Counted from the first letter of the stretch, positions 9,596-18,601 are shown. The stretch is DNA of 64,000 bases from Betaproteobacteria bacterium HGW-Betaproteobacteria-14 (GCA_002840845.1 PHCS01000003.1:43487-107486); one strand, 5' to 3'. Numbers and translations: made by a program. The notes: a model not told the origin generated them from the letters alone.

Positions 9596-10184
9596 CGACG
9601 ACCAGGCGGTGGCCCGCAGCCTGCGCTGGCTGATCGAGACGGTGCGGCTGAAGGTGGAGACCTTCGCCTCGGCCCAGGCCTTCCTCGACGGCTACGATGC
9701 ATCGAAACCGGGCTGCCTGGTGCTCGACGTGCGCATGCCGGGCATGAGCGGCCTGGAACTGCAGGAGCGTCTGGCGGCGCGACGCGCCTATCACGTGCCG
9801 ATCATCTTCATCACCGGGCACGGCGATGTGCAGATGGCGGTGCGCGCGGTGCAGGCGGGCGCTTACGATTTCGTCGAGAAGCCGTTCAACGACCAGGACC
9901 TGCTCGACCGCATCCAGCGCGCCATCGTCTTCGATGCCGAGCAGCGCGGCAAGGAAGTTCAACGCGCGCAGCTGCGCGCGCTGTTCGCCAGCCTCACGCC
10001 GCGCGAACGCGAGGTGCTGGATCGGGTGGTGGAGGGGCTGTCGAACAAGGCCATCGCCAATACGCTGGGGCTGAGCGCGAAAACCGTGGAAGTGCACCGC
10101 GCCAAGGTGATGGAGAAGATGCAAGCGCGCTCGCTCTCCGACCTGGTGAAGATGGCCATGCAGAACTCGTCTGTGACGTCCTGA
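9567..10184 (+). CDS. FixJ/NarL-type response regulator
   Basis: The 205-aa protein has a receiver domain (about residues 1-120) with the acidic pair DDD near the start, phospho-acceptor Asp in LVLDVRMPGMSG (about residue 54), Thr in FITGHGDV and Lys in VEKPF. A LuxR-type helix-turn-helix (about residues 138-195) includes LTPREREVLDRVVEGLSNKAIA and KTVEVHRAKVMEKM. This is the FixJ/TodT/StyR architecture. It overlaps the sensor kinase gene, so the two are translationally coupled. The 31-bp element upstream of the operon also lies before heme O synthase and formate dehydrogenase genes, which makes this regulator the best local candidate to bind it. That link is inference. Confidence 0.9.
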   Translation: MSDATVFIVDDDQAVARSLRWLIETVRLKVETFASAQAFLDGYDASKPGCLVLDVRMPGMSGLELQERLAARRAYHVPIIFITGHGDVQMAVRAVQAGAYDFVEKPFNDQDLLDRIQRAIVFDAEQRGKEVQRAQLRALFASLTPREREVLDRVVEGLSNKAIANTLGLSAKTVEVHRAKVMEKMQARSLSDLVKMAMQNSSVTS

Positions 10185-10191
10185 GTCCTCC

Positions 10192-11985
10192 CTAACGCTG
10201 TCGGACCAGCATCGGAGGCAGGTCGGTGCAGGTGCCGTGGGCGACGCTGGCGGCCAGGCCGACCGTCTCGCCGAGCGTGGGGTGGGGGTGGTGGATGGCC
10301 TTGCCGATGGCGGCGGCGTCGCATCCCTGGCTGACCGCCAGGATGATCTCGCCGATCATGTCGCCGGCGCCGGGGCCGGCGATGGCGCCGCCGAGGATGG
10401 CGCCGCTGTCGCGGTCGAACACCAGCTTCGTCAGTCCATAATCCGCGCCGTTGGCGATGGCTCGTCCCGAAGCGGCCCAGGGAAAGCGCGCCACGTCGAC
10501 GCGCAGGCCCTTGCGCTTCGCCTCGTCCTCGGATAAGCCGACCCAGGCGATCTCGGGATGCGTGTAGGCCACGCCGGGAATCAGAGAGTCATCGTGATGG
10601 CAGTCGAGGCCGGCGGCGGATTCGGCCGCCACGTGGGCCTGGTGCACCGCCTTGTGGGCCAGCATCGGCATGCCCGTGATGTCGCCGATGGCGAAGATGT
10701 GCGGCACGCTGGTCGCCATGCGGCTGTTGACGGCAATGAAGCCGGCCTCGCTGACGGCAATGCCCGCCTTCTCCGCAGCGATACGCATGCCGTTCGGCTT
10801 GCGCCCGACCGACTGCAGGACCATGTCGTATCGCTGCGCCTCGGCCGGCGCCATGTCGCCCTCGAAGCGGACCCACACGCCGTCCTCGCGCGCATCGGCC
10901 GCCACGGTACGCGTGCGCAGCATGATGTTGTCGAAACGATGCCGGTTCTGTCCTTCCCATATGCTCACCAGATCGCGGTCGGGGCCGGGCATCAGCATGT
11001 CCTGCATTTCCACCACGTCGACGCGCGCGCCGAGTGCCGAATAGACCGTCGCCATCTCCAGGCCGACGATGCCGCCGCCGATGACGAGCATCCTGCCAGG
11101 GCGGGCGCGCAGTTCCAGCGCGCCGGTGGAATCGACGATGCGCGCATCCTTCGGTAAAAAAGGCAGATGGATGGGATGCGAGCCGGCCGCGATGATGCAC
11201 TTGTCGAAGCGGATGAGCTGCCGGCCCGTGTTGTCGGCGAGATCGACTTCGATGCTGTGCGCATCGCGGAAGCGGCCCGCGCCAGACACGAGGCGCACCT
11301 TGCGCGCCTTGGCCATGCCGGCCAGGCCGCCGGTGAGCCGGCTCACCACCTTTTCCTTGTGGGCGCGCAGGCAGTCGAGGTCGATGTCGGGTGCGGCGAA
11401 GCGGATGCCCGCCTCGGCCAGCCCGGCGGCTTCCTCCATCGCCGCCGTCAGATGCAGCAGGGCCTTGGAGGGAATGCAGCCGACATTGAGGCAGACGCCA
11501 CCCAGGGCGGGATGGCGCTCGACCAGCACCGTCTTCATGCCCAAGTCGGCGGCACGGAACGCCGCGGAATAGCCGCCCGGTCCGGCGCCGAGCACCAGCA
11601 CGTCGCACACGATCTCCTCGGGGGGCGGCGCATGTTCGATTTGTGTGGCGGTGAAAGCGGCGAAGAGGGAAAAGCGCGGCGGCGTTGAAGGCGTGTCGCC
11701 GTGTTGTGGCGACTGACTATTGTAAATCCTCGGCCGCTGCTCCAGACTGGCCTCCATCACAACGACGATGCTGCCCGCGGCCACGCTGTCGCCCGGCGCG
11801 ACCCGGATCTCCGTGATGGTTCCATCTACCGGCGCCTGCACATCGAGCGCCGCCTTGCCCGACTCGACGGTGATCAGCGCCGCGTCCGCCCAGACAGGGT
11901 CGCCGGGCTTGACGTGGATTTCCGCGACCGACAACGCCTCCTTGCTGCCGACATCGGGTACGGCAACCTCATGCACTTCAGCCAT
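10192..11985 (-). CDS. lpdA: Dihydrolipoyl dehydrogenase with N-terminal lipoyl domain
   Basis: E3 reoxidises dihydrolipoyl groups of 2-oxoacid dehydrogenase complexes with NAD+. The 597-aa protein has a lipoyl domain (about residues 1-80) with the modified Lys in VESGKAALDV. A 40-residue linker leads to the flavoprotein: FAD GxGxxG motif VLGAGPGGYSAAF, redox disulfide GGVCLNVGCIPSKALL, NAD motif VIGGGIVGLEMA, FAD second motif FAIGDITGMPMLAHKA, and C-terminal catalytic HHPHPTLGET. Lipoyl-E3 fusions usually accompany pyruvate dehydrogenase genes; here the upstream partner is an OsmC gene instead. It converges with the response regulator gene, with 7 bp between them. Confidence 0.93.
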   Translation of the reverse strand: MAEVHEVAVPDVGSKEALSVAEIHVKPGDPVWADAALITVESGKAALDVQAPVDGTITEIRVAPGDSVAAGSIVVVMEASLEQRPRIYNSQSPQHGDTPSTPPRFSLFAAFTATQIEHAPPPEEIVCDVLVLGAGPGGYSAAFRAADLGMKTVLVERHPALGGVCLNVGCIPSKALLHLTAAMEEAAGLAEAGIRFAAPDIDLDCLRAHKEKVVSRLTGGLAGMAKARKVRLVSGAGRFRDAHSIEVDLADNTGRQLIRFDKCIIAAGSHPIHLPFLPKDARIVDSTGALELRARPGRMLVIGGGIVGLEMATVYSALGARVDVVEMQDMLMPGPDRDLVSIWEGQNRHRFDNIMLRTRTVAADAREDGVWVRFEGDMAPAEAQRYDMVLQSVGRKPNGMRIAAEKAGIAVSEAGFIAVNSRMATSVPHIFAIGDITGMPMLAHKAVHQAHVAAESAAGLDCHHDDSLIPGVAYTHPEIAWVGLSEDEAKRKGLRVDVARFPWAASGRAIANGADYGLTKLVFDRDSGAILGGAIAGPGAGDMIGEIILAVSQGCDAAAIGKAIHHPHPTLGETVGLAASVAHGTCTDLPPMLVRQR

Positions 11986-12052
11986 ACGGTTTCTCCCGCC
12001 TGGGTACTGGGTAACGTGTCGGTGCGGTAAGAGGCGCCGACACGTTCAGGCA

Positions 12053-12580
12053 TCAGGCCGCCATCAGGGCGCCGTTGAGCGTCACCTTGCCCGAGACCTC
12101 GATGGGCCGCACCAGCGTGTCGAGTACAGGACAATGGCTTTCCACCGCCTCGATCAGCTTGCGCAGTTCCGCTTCGGGCGCGGGGCTTTTTATGAGAGTT
12201 TCATAGGTGATCTTCTGATAGCCTGGCGGGATGGCGGGGTCCATGCCGAACAGACCCTTGAGGTCGAGCGATCCTTTCAGGCTGACCTTCACCTCGTCCA
12301 ACTGGATGCCCATCATCGCGGCCATGGCGGCGTACATGATCTCCTGGCAGGTGCCGAGCGAGACGAGCAGCAGCTCGACCGGGTTCGCGCCCTTGTCGCC
12401 ACCGCCGAGTTCCGGCGGTTCGTCGACGACGAACTGCGGAAAATTGCGCACGTTGCCGCTGCAACGCACGCCCTCGACCAGCGCCGTCTGTGCTTCGAAA
12501 ACCACGCGCGACATGACTGGATTGTCCTGAATGCCCTTCACGGTCTTGCTGAGTGCTTCCTTCAAGGCTGCTTGCGACAT
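12053..12580 (-). CDS. OsmC family protein
   Basis: OsmC/Ohr-fold proteins reduce organic hydroperoxides through two Cys residues. The 175-aa protein keeps both: LLVSLGTCQEIMYAAM (about residue 78) and AVESHCPVLDTL (about residue 148). The longer N-terminus and the GGDKGANPVELLLVSL segment place it in the OsmC branch rather than Ohr. A GGAGGAGA site precedes ATG 12580. lpdA follows on the same strand 67 bp downstream, and lipoyl/E3 systems are known electron donors to OsmC/Ohr enzymes, so the pair may act together; that is inference. Its promoter region carries an AGGGAT-W-ACCCCTA element shared with frmA. Confidence 0.85.
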   Translation of the reverse strand: MSQAALKEALSKTVKGIQDNPVMSRVVFEAQTALVEGVRCSGNVRNFPQFVVDEPPELGGGDKGANPVELLLVSLGTCQEIMYAAMAAMMGIQLDEVKVSLKGSLDLKGLFGMDPAIPPGYQKITYETLIKSPAPEAELRKLIEAVESHCPVLDTLVRPIEVSGKVTLNGALMAA

Positions 12581-12703
12581 GATGTGTCTCCTCCATATGG
12601 ATCTCGTTGTGGAATGGTCGGGCGCATGCCGTCCTTTGCCCGCAACTGAATGTGGGACAAAACCGTGCGCAAATGAATTGGGGCGTTTCCCGAAGCGGCT
12701 CGG

Positions 12704-12736
12704 GAAGTACCCCTTTCGTCTTAGGGGTAATCCCTC
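12704..12736 (-). promoter_or_regulatory. AGGGATWACCCCTA element before osmC-lpdA
   Basis: Read on the minus strand it contains AGGGATTACCCCTAA followed by GAAAGGGGTAC, so TACCCC and GGGGTA form an inverted pair. A 14-bp core differing at one base lies before frmA at 25098-25111. It resembles the 31-bp element at 8211 in its TTACC...CTA start and its GG...CCC end. Confidence 0.45.
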
Positions 12737-12778
12737 TTGGGGCAGCGTGGCGGCTGGGCGCCACCACGCTTGCGCAGA

Positions 12779-13675
12779 TCAATAGGGCAGGTAGTGATCG
12801 ACCAGCAGCGCCGCGAAAAGCAGGGACAGATAGAGGATTGAATAGCGGAAGGCCTGCTGCGCCAGCGGGTCGCTGTAGCGGCGCCAGATGCGCCAGGCAT
12901 GCCTGATGAACAGCGCATTCAGCGGCACCGCCGCCGCCAGATAGAACCATCCGCTCATGCCGATGAAGAAGGGCGTGAGCGTCACGACCGCCAGGCCCAG
13001 CGAATACGCGAAGATGCTGCGCTGCGTGTACTCGCGCCCATGCACCACCGGCAGCATCGGCAGGTTGACGTCGGCGTACTCCTTGGCGCGGTAGAGCGCC
13101 AGGAACCAGAAGTGCGGCGGCGTCCACACGAAGATGATGAGGAACAGCAGCCAGGCCTGTTCCGGCGTCTGCCCGGTGACCGCCGCCCAGCCCAGCACCG
13201 GCGGCATGGCGCCTGAGGCGCCGCCGATCACGATGTTCTGCGGCGTGAGCGGCTTGAGGATCACCGTGTAGATGACGGCATAGCCGATGAAGGTCGCCAG
13301 CGTCAGCCACATGGTCAGCGAATTCACGTAGGCATGGAGCAGCGACAACCCCAGGCCGCCCAGTGCCCCCGAGATGACGAAGGTTTCGAGGGTGTTCACC
13401 TCCCCGCGCGGCAGCGGCCGGCCGCGGGTGCGCGCCATGATGGCGTCGATCTGCCGTTCGATCAGGCAGTTCACCGCGGCGGCGGCGCCCGCCACCAGCG
13501 CGATGCCGAGCGTGGCTGCGACGAGTATCGTCGGCGGCACCATGCCGGGTGTCGCCAGGAACATGCCGATCACCGCGCAGAAGACGATCAGCGACACCAC
13601 GCGCGGCTTGGTCAGGCGGAGATAGCCTTTCAGCCTGCCGGTCATGCCGGGCCGAGTGAGCACGGTCTCAGCCAT
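12779..13675 (-). CDS. ctaB: Protoheme IX farnesyltransferase (heme O synthase)
   Basis: This membrane enzyme converts heme B to heme O, the precursor of heme A, for heme-copper oxidases. The 298-aa protein has about nine helices and the UbiA-superfamily motif [23 protein letters not shown], here with the heme-O-synthase form N-x3-D-x3-[11 protein letters not shown] near the N-terminus and [17 protein letters not shown] are CtaB/CyoE signatures. An ATG 15 bases upstream (13690) lies within the AAGGAGAT ribosome site, so 13675 is the start. It is divergent from a heme-copper enzyme operon, which fits its role in heme supply, and a 31-bp element lies 65 bp upstream in the same orientation. Confidence 0.94.
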   Translation of the reverse strand: MAETVLTRPGMTGRLKGYLRLTKPRVVSLIVFCAVIGMFLATPGMVPPTILVAATLGIALVAGAAAAVNCLIERQIDAIMARTRGRPLPRGEVNTLETFVISGALGGLGLSLLHAYVNSLTMWLTLATFIGYAVIYTVILKPLTPQNIVIGGASGAMPPVLGWAAVTGQTPEQAWLLFLIIFVWTPPHFWFLALYRAKEYADVNLPMLPVVHGREYTQRSIFAYSLGLAVVTLTPFFIGMSGWFYLAAAVPLNALFIRHAWRIWRRYSDPLAQQAFRYSILYLSLLFAALLVDHYLPY

Positions 13676-13739
13676 AAGGATCTCCTTCATGCGCTGGTTA
13701 TCGAGCTTGTCAGTCTAGTACGCCCGGTCCGGCGATCAA

Positions 13740-13770
13740 TCAGGGACATCCTTCGCCCCTCTAAGTAAAC
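13740..13770 (-). promoter_or_regulatory. 31-bp regulatory element, copy 2 (ctaB / heme-copper operon)
   Basis: Read on the minus strand it is TTTACTTAG...GAAGGATGTCCCTGA. It matches the copies at 8211 and 28035 over the same 31-bp length. It lies in the 193-bp gap between the divergent ctaB and CuA-subunit genes, so it could serve both. Confidence 0.6.
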
Positions 13771-13868
13771 ATCCTAATTGCCCCTCACGGTGGCGGGGCC
13801 TATCGTTCGTCCACTACAAGAGCGGCGGGCAATCCGGCCGTACCTACAAATTGGAAGAGGAGGAGGCA

Positions 13869-14435
13869 ATGGCCATGTTGGACTATGTGTATACCGGCTG
13901 GGGCGCGTTCTGGGTGACCATGTTCATGTTCGTCCCCTTTGCCCTGATGGCATACTGGGTCATCCGCAGGAAAAGCCTGGTCGATACAGGACCCACCCAG
14001 TTGCAGCCTAGCGAGTTTGCGCCCATAGAGGGCGTCTGGATGACGTTTGCGTTCATCTTCTTCGTGGTTGCCAACCTGGCCAGCCTGAAATATATCCCGT
14101 GGGCAGCCGCCTCCGGCACGACCAACGGCGAGCCCGAGATCCAAGTCGACTTCACGGCGAAGTCCTGGGCCTACGACATCTCCAACCGCCAGATCGAGGC
14201 CGGCAAGCCGGTACGCTTCTCCGGCCGGTCGAGCGACACCCAGCACGGCTTTGCCGTCTATCACCCGGACGGCAGGGTGCTGTTCACCATGCTGATGATG
14301 CCGGGCACCACCAAGCCCACGTCGGTCGTCTATACCTTCAAGGACCCGGGCAAGTATGCGGTGCGCTGCCTCGAGTACTGCGGCGTCGCCCACCACAGGA
14401 TGCAGGACGAACTGACCGTCGTCAAAGCCAACTGA
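13869..14435 (+). CDS. CuA-containing subunit II of a heme-copper NO reductase/oxidase (NorY-like)
   Basis: The 188-aa protein accepts electrons and passes them to the catalytic subunit. Two transmembrane helices (about residues 12-32 and 55-80) are followed by a periplasmic cupredoxin domain. That domain has the CuA ligands: His in TQHGFAVYHPDG, then CLEYCGVAHHRM, which supplies Cys, Cys, His and Met with the standard 4-4-3 spacing. It is much shorter than ordinary aa3 subunit II and resembles the ba3-type and NorY forms. ATG 13869 follows GAGGAGGAGG; a TTG further up would be inside that ribosome site. The partner subunit I starts 36 bp downstream. Confidence 0.82.
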   Translation: MAMLDYVYTGWGAFWVTMFMFVPFALMAYWVIRRKSLVDTGPTQLQPSEFAPIEGVWMTFAFIFFVVANLASLKYIPWAAASGTTNGEPEIQVDFTAKSWAYDISNRQIEAGKPVRFSGRSSDTQHGFAVYHPDGRVLFTMLMMPGTTKPTSVVYTFKDPGKYAVRCLEYCGVAHHRMQDELTVVKAN

Positions 14436-14471
14436 GGCAACTGAGCGCACCCAAGCGGAGGAGAACCTGAA

Positions 14472-16001
14472 ATGAGCATAGCCACCACCATCGTCAAGAG
14501 CACGCCGGTCTTCGGCAAGATGTTCGCGGTCGACAAGAGCACCGGCCTGGAGGAGATCAACGCCTGGCCGGCGCTGATGATCATGAGTTCCTTCGTCTGG
14601 CTCGTCGTGGCCGGCCTGCTGGGCCTGGTCATGCCGGCGACGCAGATCTTCGATCTCAGCTCGGACCACTTCTACACCACGCTGACGCTGCACGGCGCGG
14701 CGCTGACATTCCCCTTCTCGTTCCAGCTCATGATGGGCGTCGGCCTGCACCGCTCCGGCGGCTGCGTCGGCAAGGCCATCACCGGCTGGCTGCCGGCGCT
14801 GGCCTGGCTGTCGATGAACCTGGGCGCCGCCATCCTCACCGTCGCCGTCCTCATGGGCCTCAAGGTCAGCGTGGTGGTGATGTTCCCGCTGCCCCTGGTC
14901 GGCGCGCAGATGGGCGTCTGGAGCATGGAATCGGTGATCGTCGGCTTCACCGGCATCTACCTGGTGCTGGCCTGCATGATCCTCTGGTACCCGCTGCTGG
15001 TGCTCAAGATGATGTTCTTCGGCAAGAAGCGCGCGGAACTCATCCTTTCCGAGCGCTCGCTCAACGAGCCGGGCATGCTGGGCATGCTGCTCGCCGCCGC
15101 GACGCTGCTGCTGACGGGCCTGCCGCTGGTGGTGGTCGGCACGACGCTGGTGCTGGCGCTCTACAAGGTCATCCCGATGTCGCTCGCCGCCTGGGCGGCC
15201 GATCCGGTGGTGTTCCAATACACGTTCTATCTCTTCGCCCACAACCTGATGGAGGCGATGGCCCTGATGGTGGCGAGCGCGATGTATGCCACGCTGCCGC
15301 TCTACCTGGCCGACGGCTCGCGCAAGCTCTACAGCGAGAAGCTGGCCAACCTGGCATTGTGGGTCCTGCTGGTAACGTCGGTCACCTCGGGCCTGCATCA
15401 TTTCATCACCTTCTACCCGAACCAGCCGGCGGCACTGTCCTACTGGGGCAACATCATGAGCTGGGGTACCGGCATGGGCGCGGCGATCAGCATCTTCACC
15501 ATCCTGGCCACCATCTGGCAGCACGGCCTGAAGGCCGAGCCCGGCATCATCGCCGTGCTGGTCGGCTGGGCGCTCTACATCCTCGACGGCGCCAGCGCCA
15601 TCGTCACCTCCAACATCGCCTGGACCTACCAGCTGCATGGCACCATGTGGCAGAGCGGCCACTTCATGACCGTCGTCCTTTCCATGTCCATGATGTGGAT
15701 GGGCGTGCTGTATCACCACTATCCGGTGCTGACGGGCCGCAAGCTCGACCCGGCGCTGGGCTACCTGTATGTGAAGATGATTTCCGTCGGCAGCCTGGGC
15801 GCGGCCATCGTCATGCTGGCGGGCGGCGCGGCCGGCATGCCGCGGCGCTTCGCCGACTGGCACCCGGAAGGCTGGATGCTCTACGGCAACCTGATCCTGG
15901 CCTTCGGCCTGATCCTCGGCGCCTCGTTTGCCGTATATTTCTACAATCTGATGAAGTCGCGCGAGATCTCCGCGCCCATGGGCGAACTGGCGAGAGCCTG
16001 A
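14472..16001 (+). CDS. Heme-copper subunit I, NO-reductase-like (NorS/sNOR-like)
   Basis: The 509-aa protein has about 12-13 membrane helices and aligns by eye with B-type (ba3) oxidases. Examples are the QLHGTMWQSGHF and LYHHYPVLTGR stretches. Visible ligands are low-spin heme His74 (TLHGAALTF), active-site metal ligands His257, His309 and His310 (FAHNLME, GLHHFI), and high-spin heme His397 (SGHFMT). Oxidases have HPEVY, with a Tyr cross-linked four residues after the first metal His; here that position is Glu261, as in NO reductases (HLWVE). Residue 399, normally the second low-spin heme His (HxH), is Met. With the CuA subunit and the nearby ctaB this fits the NorSY (sNOR) group known from ammonia oxidisers. 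A divergent terminal oxidase is the alternative. Confidence 0.72.
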   Translation: MSIATTIVKSTPVFGKMFAVDKSTGLEEINAWPALMIMSSFVWLVVAGLLGLVMPATQIFDLSSDHFYTTLTLHGAALTFPFSFQLMMGVGLHRSGGCVGKAITGWLPALAWLSMNLGAAILTVAVLMGLKVSVVVMFPLPLVGAQMGVWSMESVIVGFTGIYLVLACMILWYPLLVLKMMFFGKKRAELILSERSLNEPGMLGMLLAAATLLLTGLPLVVVGTTLVLALYKVIPMSLAAWAADPVVFQYTFYLFAHNLMEAMALMVASAMYATLPLYLADGSRKLYSEKLANLALWVLLVTSVTSGLHHFITFYPNQPAALSYWGNIMSWGTGMGAAISIFTILATIWQHGLKAEPGIIAVLVGWALYILDGASAIVTSNIAWTYQLHGTMWQSGHFMTVVLSMSMMWMGVLYHHYPVLTGRKLDPALGYLYVKMISVGSLGAAIVMLAGGAAGMPRRFADWHPEGWMLYGNLILAFGLILGASFAVYFYNLMKSREISAPMGELARA

Positions 16002-16017
16002 GCCCGCCCGGTCCACA

Positions 16018-16094
16018 CCCCCTCTCCCCGCAAGGGGGGAGGCCAAGACCAAACCCCCTCTCCCCGCTCGCGGGGAGAGGGCTGGGGTGAGGGG
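16018..16094. repeat. Palindromic repeat, family B
   Basis: CCCCTCTCCCCGC and GCGGGGAGAGGG hairpins are followed by GGGGTGAGGGG. Related copies are at 27328-27352, 29763-29857 and within 24967-25090. It fills the gap between the heme-copper subunit I and copper ATPase genes. Confidence 0.75.
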
Positions 16095-16104
16095 AAAAGT
16101 TCCG

Positions 16105-18471
16105 ATGCCCTGCACGCTCTGCGGCCTGCCCCTGCCGAAACCGCCGGTTTCCGACGCCGGCCACGACTTCTGCTGCATCGGCTGCCGCGAGGTGTATCGC
16201 GCTTTCGGCGAGGACGCCCTCGCCCAGGCAAAAGTCAGTCCCCGTGACACGGCGCCGCCGCCCGGAAGCCGCGAGTCCTTCCTCTGGATCGACGGCATGC
16301 ACTGCGCCTCCTGCGAATTCCTCATCGGCAAGCTCGCCCTGAAGCACCCCGGCGTGCTCGACGTCGCCTCCAGCTACGCCACCGCCACCGCCCGCATCGT
16401 CTACGACCCGGCGCAGGTGCAGGAGGCCGAGCTGCCGGCGCTGCTCAGCCGCCACGGCTATCGCGCCCGGCTGCGCGGCGAGCCGGCGCCGGAACACGAA
16501 GAGGGGCTTGACCTGCTGCGCCTGGTGTCCGGCGTCACCGCCGCCTCGCTGGTGATGATGCTGACCTTCATCTTCATCTACCCGATCCATGGCGGCTGGC
16601 TGACGGTGGAGGACTATGGCGCGATGCGTCGGCTCGCCTTCGAGGCCGTGCCGATCTTCCTGTTCTTCCTGACGACGATCCTGGTGTTCTTCGTCGGCTG
16701 GCCGATCCTGCGCGGAGCCTGGATCGGAATGCGCGCCCGCCTGCCCAACATGGACCTGCTGCTCGCCCTGGCCATTCTCGCGGCCTACGGCTACAGCATC
16801 ATCCAGTTCTTCAACCGCTCCATCGACCTCTATTTCGAGGTGGCCGGCACGCTGGTCATGATCATCACCATCGGCCGCTACCTCGAACACGGCGCGCGCG
16901 CGCGCGCCACCGAATCGCTCAAATCCATCCTGCAGGCCTGGGCGCCGCAGGCCTGCGTGCTGCGTGGCGGCCAGTATCTCGACTGTCCGCTCGACGAGGT
17001 GCGGCCACACGACCGCGTCTTCGTGCGCCAGGGCGAGGCCATCCCCGTCGACGGCAGCATCGTCGCCGGCCGCGGCGCGGTGGACGAGTCGCTCATGACC
17101 GGCGAACCCTTCCCGGTGTCGCGCGGCGAGGGGGAAAAGGTGCTCGGCGGCAGCCGCCTGCTCGAGGGCAACCTGGAGATCGACACCGGCCCGCAGGTGG
17201 AAAGCCGCATGGCCAACCTCGCCCGCATCCTCTGGAACACGCAGAGCGCGAGCACTGGGCTGCAGGCCCGTGTCGACCGCCTCTCGCGCCGTTTCGTGCC
17301 CGGCGTGCTGGCGCTGGCGGCGCTGGTCGGCATCGGTTTCCTCGCCGCCGGCGCGGGGGCGGAGAAGGCATTGCTGGCCGCGCTCGCCACGCTCATCGTC
17401 TCCTGCCCGTGCACCTTCGGCCTGGCCATTCCGCTCACCACCGCGGCGGCGATCGGCGCGGCGCTGCGCCGTGGCATCGTCGTCACCGGCCCCGACCTCT
17501 TCGAGAAGTCGCCGCGCGTCGACGTCGTCGCCCTCGACAAGACCGGCACGCTTTCCAGCGGCGAGATGGCGGTGGTCGAAGTGATCGGCTCGGCCGAGGT
17601 CGCGGCCCGCGCCGCCGCCGTCGAGCGGCACTCGCCGCACCCCGTGGCGCGCGCCATCGCCCAGCTCGACGCCGGCCGCAGCGCCAGCGAGGTCGAACTC
17701 CACCCGGGGCGCGGCGCCGTCGCCACGGTCGGCGGCAAGCGCATCGCCGTCGGCAGCCGCGCACTGTTCGCCACGCTCGGCTGGACGGTCCCCGCGCCGC
17801 TCGCCGCCCGCGCCGAGCAGAGCCGCCACGGCGAAGCCGTCGTCTCCTACGTCGGCTGGGACGGCGTCGCCGAAGGCGTCATCCTCACGCGCGACCGCTC
17901 GCGCCCGGCCTGGGACCGCGTCGTCGAGTCGCTGCGCCGCCACTGCCGCGTCGTGCTGCTCACCGGCGCCGAGCATCCCAACGGCTACCGCCAGCACGTC
18001 GACGAAGTGCATGCCGGCGTGCCGCCCGAAGCCAAGGCCGCCGTCATCCGCCGGCTCAAGGCGCAGGGCCGCGTCGCCATGATCGGCGACGGCAGCAACG
18101 ACGCGCCGGCGCTGGCCGAGGCCGACCTCGGCATCGCCTTCGGCGCGCCCACCGCGCTGGCGGCCGAGGCCGCCGACATCGTCATCCCCGGCAAGCGCCT
18201 CGAGCGCGTGCTCGAAGCCTTCCTCCTCATCGGTGTCACGCGCCGGCGCATCCGCCAGAACCTCGGCTGGGCGCTCGCCTACAACGCCATCGCCATCCCG
18301 CTGGCGGCCACCGGCATGCTCAGCCCGCTCGTCGCCGCCGCGGCGATGTCGGCGAGCAGCATCCTGGTGGTGGCGAACGCCGCGCGGCCGATCCTCGGCA
18401 AGGACCCGTTTGAGGGCGAGGGCGACGAACGCCCGGCCCCCGTCCCCGGCGCGCATTCCTCGGCGCGCTAG
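16105..18471 (+). CDS. Copper-translocating P1B-type ATPase (CcoI/CtpA-like)
   Basis: The 788-aa pump probably moves Cu(I) out of the cytoplasm to load heme-copper and CuA sites. The N-terminus has a Cys-rich segment, CTLCGLPLP and DFCCIGCREVY, typical of FixI/CcoI. It is followed by a heavy-metal domain with MHCASCE (about residue 67). There are eight membrane helices. Motifs in order are DESLMTGEP, the ion-path SCPCTFGLAIP, phosphorylated Asp in DKTGTLSSG, HP in RHSPHPVARAI, and hinge GDGSNDAPAL. ATG 16105 is chosen because the frame further up lies in a palindromic repeat. Position right after the heme-copper genes suggests metal delivery to that enzyme. Codons at 16231-16254 match a dispersed 24-bp motif. 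Confidence 0.9.
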   Translation: MPCTLCGLPLPKPPVSDAGHDFCCIGCREVYRAFGEDALAQAKVSPRDTAPPPGSRESFLWIDGMHCASCEFLIGKLALKHPGVLDVASSYATATARIVYDPAQVQEAELPALLSRHGYRARLRGEPAPEHEEGLDLLRLVSGVTAASLVMMLTFIFIYPIHGGWLTVEDYGAMRRLAFEAVPIFLFFLTTILVFFVGWPILRGAWIGMRARLPNMDLLLALAILAAYGYSIIQFFNRSIDLYFEVAGTLVMIITIGRYLEHGARARATESLKSILQAWAPQACVLRGGQYLDCPLDEVRPHDRVFVRQGEAIPVDGSIVAGRGAVDESLMTGEPFPVSRGEGEKVLGGSRLLEGNLEIDTGPQVESRMANLARILWNTQSASTGLQARVDRLSRRFVPGVLALAALVGIGFLAAGAGAEKALLAALATLIVSCPCTFGLAIPLTTAAAIGAALRRGIVVTGPDLFEKSPRVDVVALDKTGTLSSGEMAVVEVIGSAEVAARAAAVERHSPHPVARAIAQLDAGRSASEVELHPGRGAVATVGGKRIAVGSRALFATLGWTVPAPLAARAEQSRHGEAVVSYVGWDGVAEGVILTRDRSRPAWDRVVESLRRHCRVVLLTGAEHPNGYRQHVDEVHAGVPPEAKAAVIRRLKAQGRVAMIGDGSNDAPALAEADLGIAFGAPTALAAEAADIVIPGKRLERVLEAFLLIGVTRRRIRQNLGWALAYNAIAIPLAATGMLSPLVAAAAMSASSILVVANAARPILGKDPFEGEGDERPAPVPGAHSSAR
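16231..16254 (+). repeat. 24-bp dispersed motif, copy inside the copper ATPase
   Basis: The copy reads AAAGTCAGTC...GACACGGCG and matches 20 of 24 positions of the best copy (24119-24142). It encodes KVSPRDTA in the linker between the Cys-rich segment and the metal domain. Confidence 0.4.
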
Positions 18472-18542
18472 GCCGGCACTGCGGTTTCTAGAACGCCCAG
18501 GCAGCGCTCGACGCGTGCCTGCCCGCAGGCTTGCGGAACGGG

Positions 18543-18566
18543 AAAGTCAGTCTCTGCAATACGGCG
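18543..18566 (+). repeat. 24-bp dispersed motif, solo intergenic copy
   Basis: AAAGTCAGTC followed by CTGCAATACGGCG matches 21 of 24 positions. It lies 100 bp outside the left inverted repeat of the 18.66-24.15 kb segment and points the same way. Confidence 0.6.
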
Positions 18567-18601
18567 CTGCGGCTTGGCGGGGGCCGGTGATCGGCCTCAA
18601 C

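Noticed and set aside
13869..16001. Annotating the pair as an ordinary aa3 cytochrome c oxidase.
   Set aside because: The active-site Tyr and the second low-spin heme His are absent and no subunit III gene follows; the oxidase label is kept only as an alternative.
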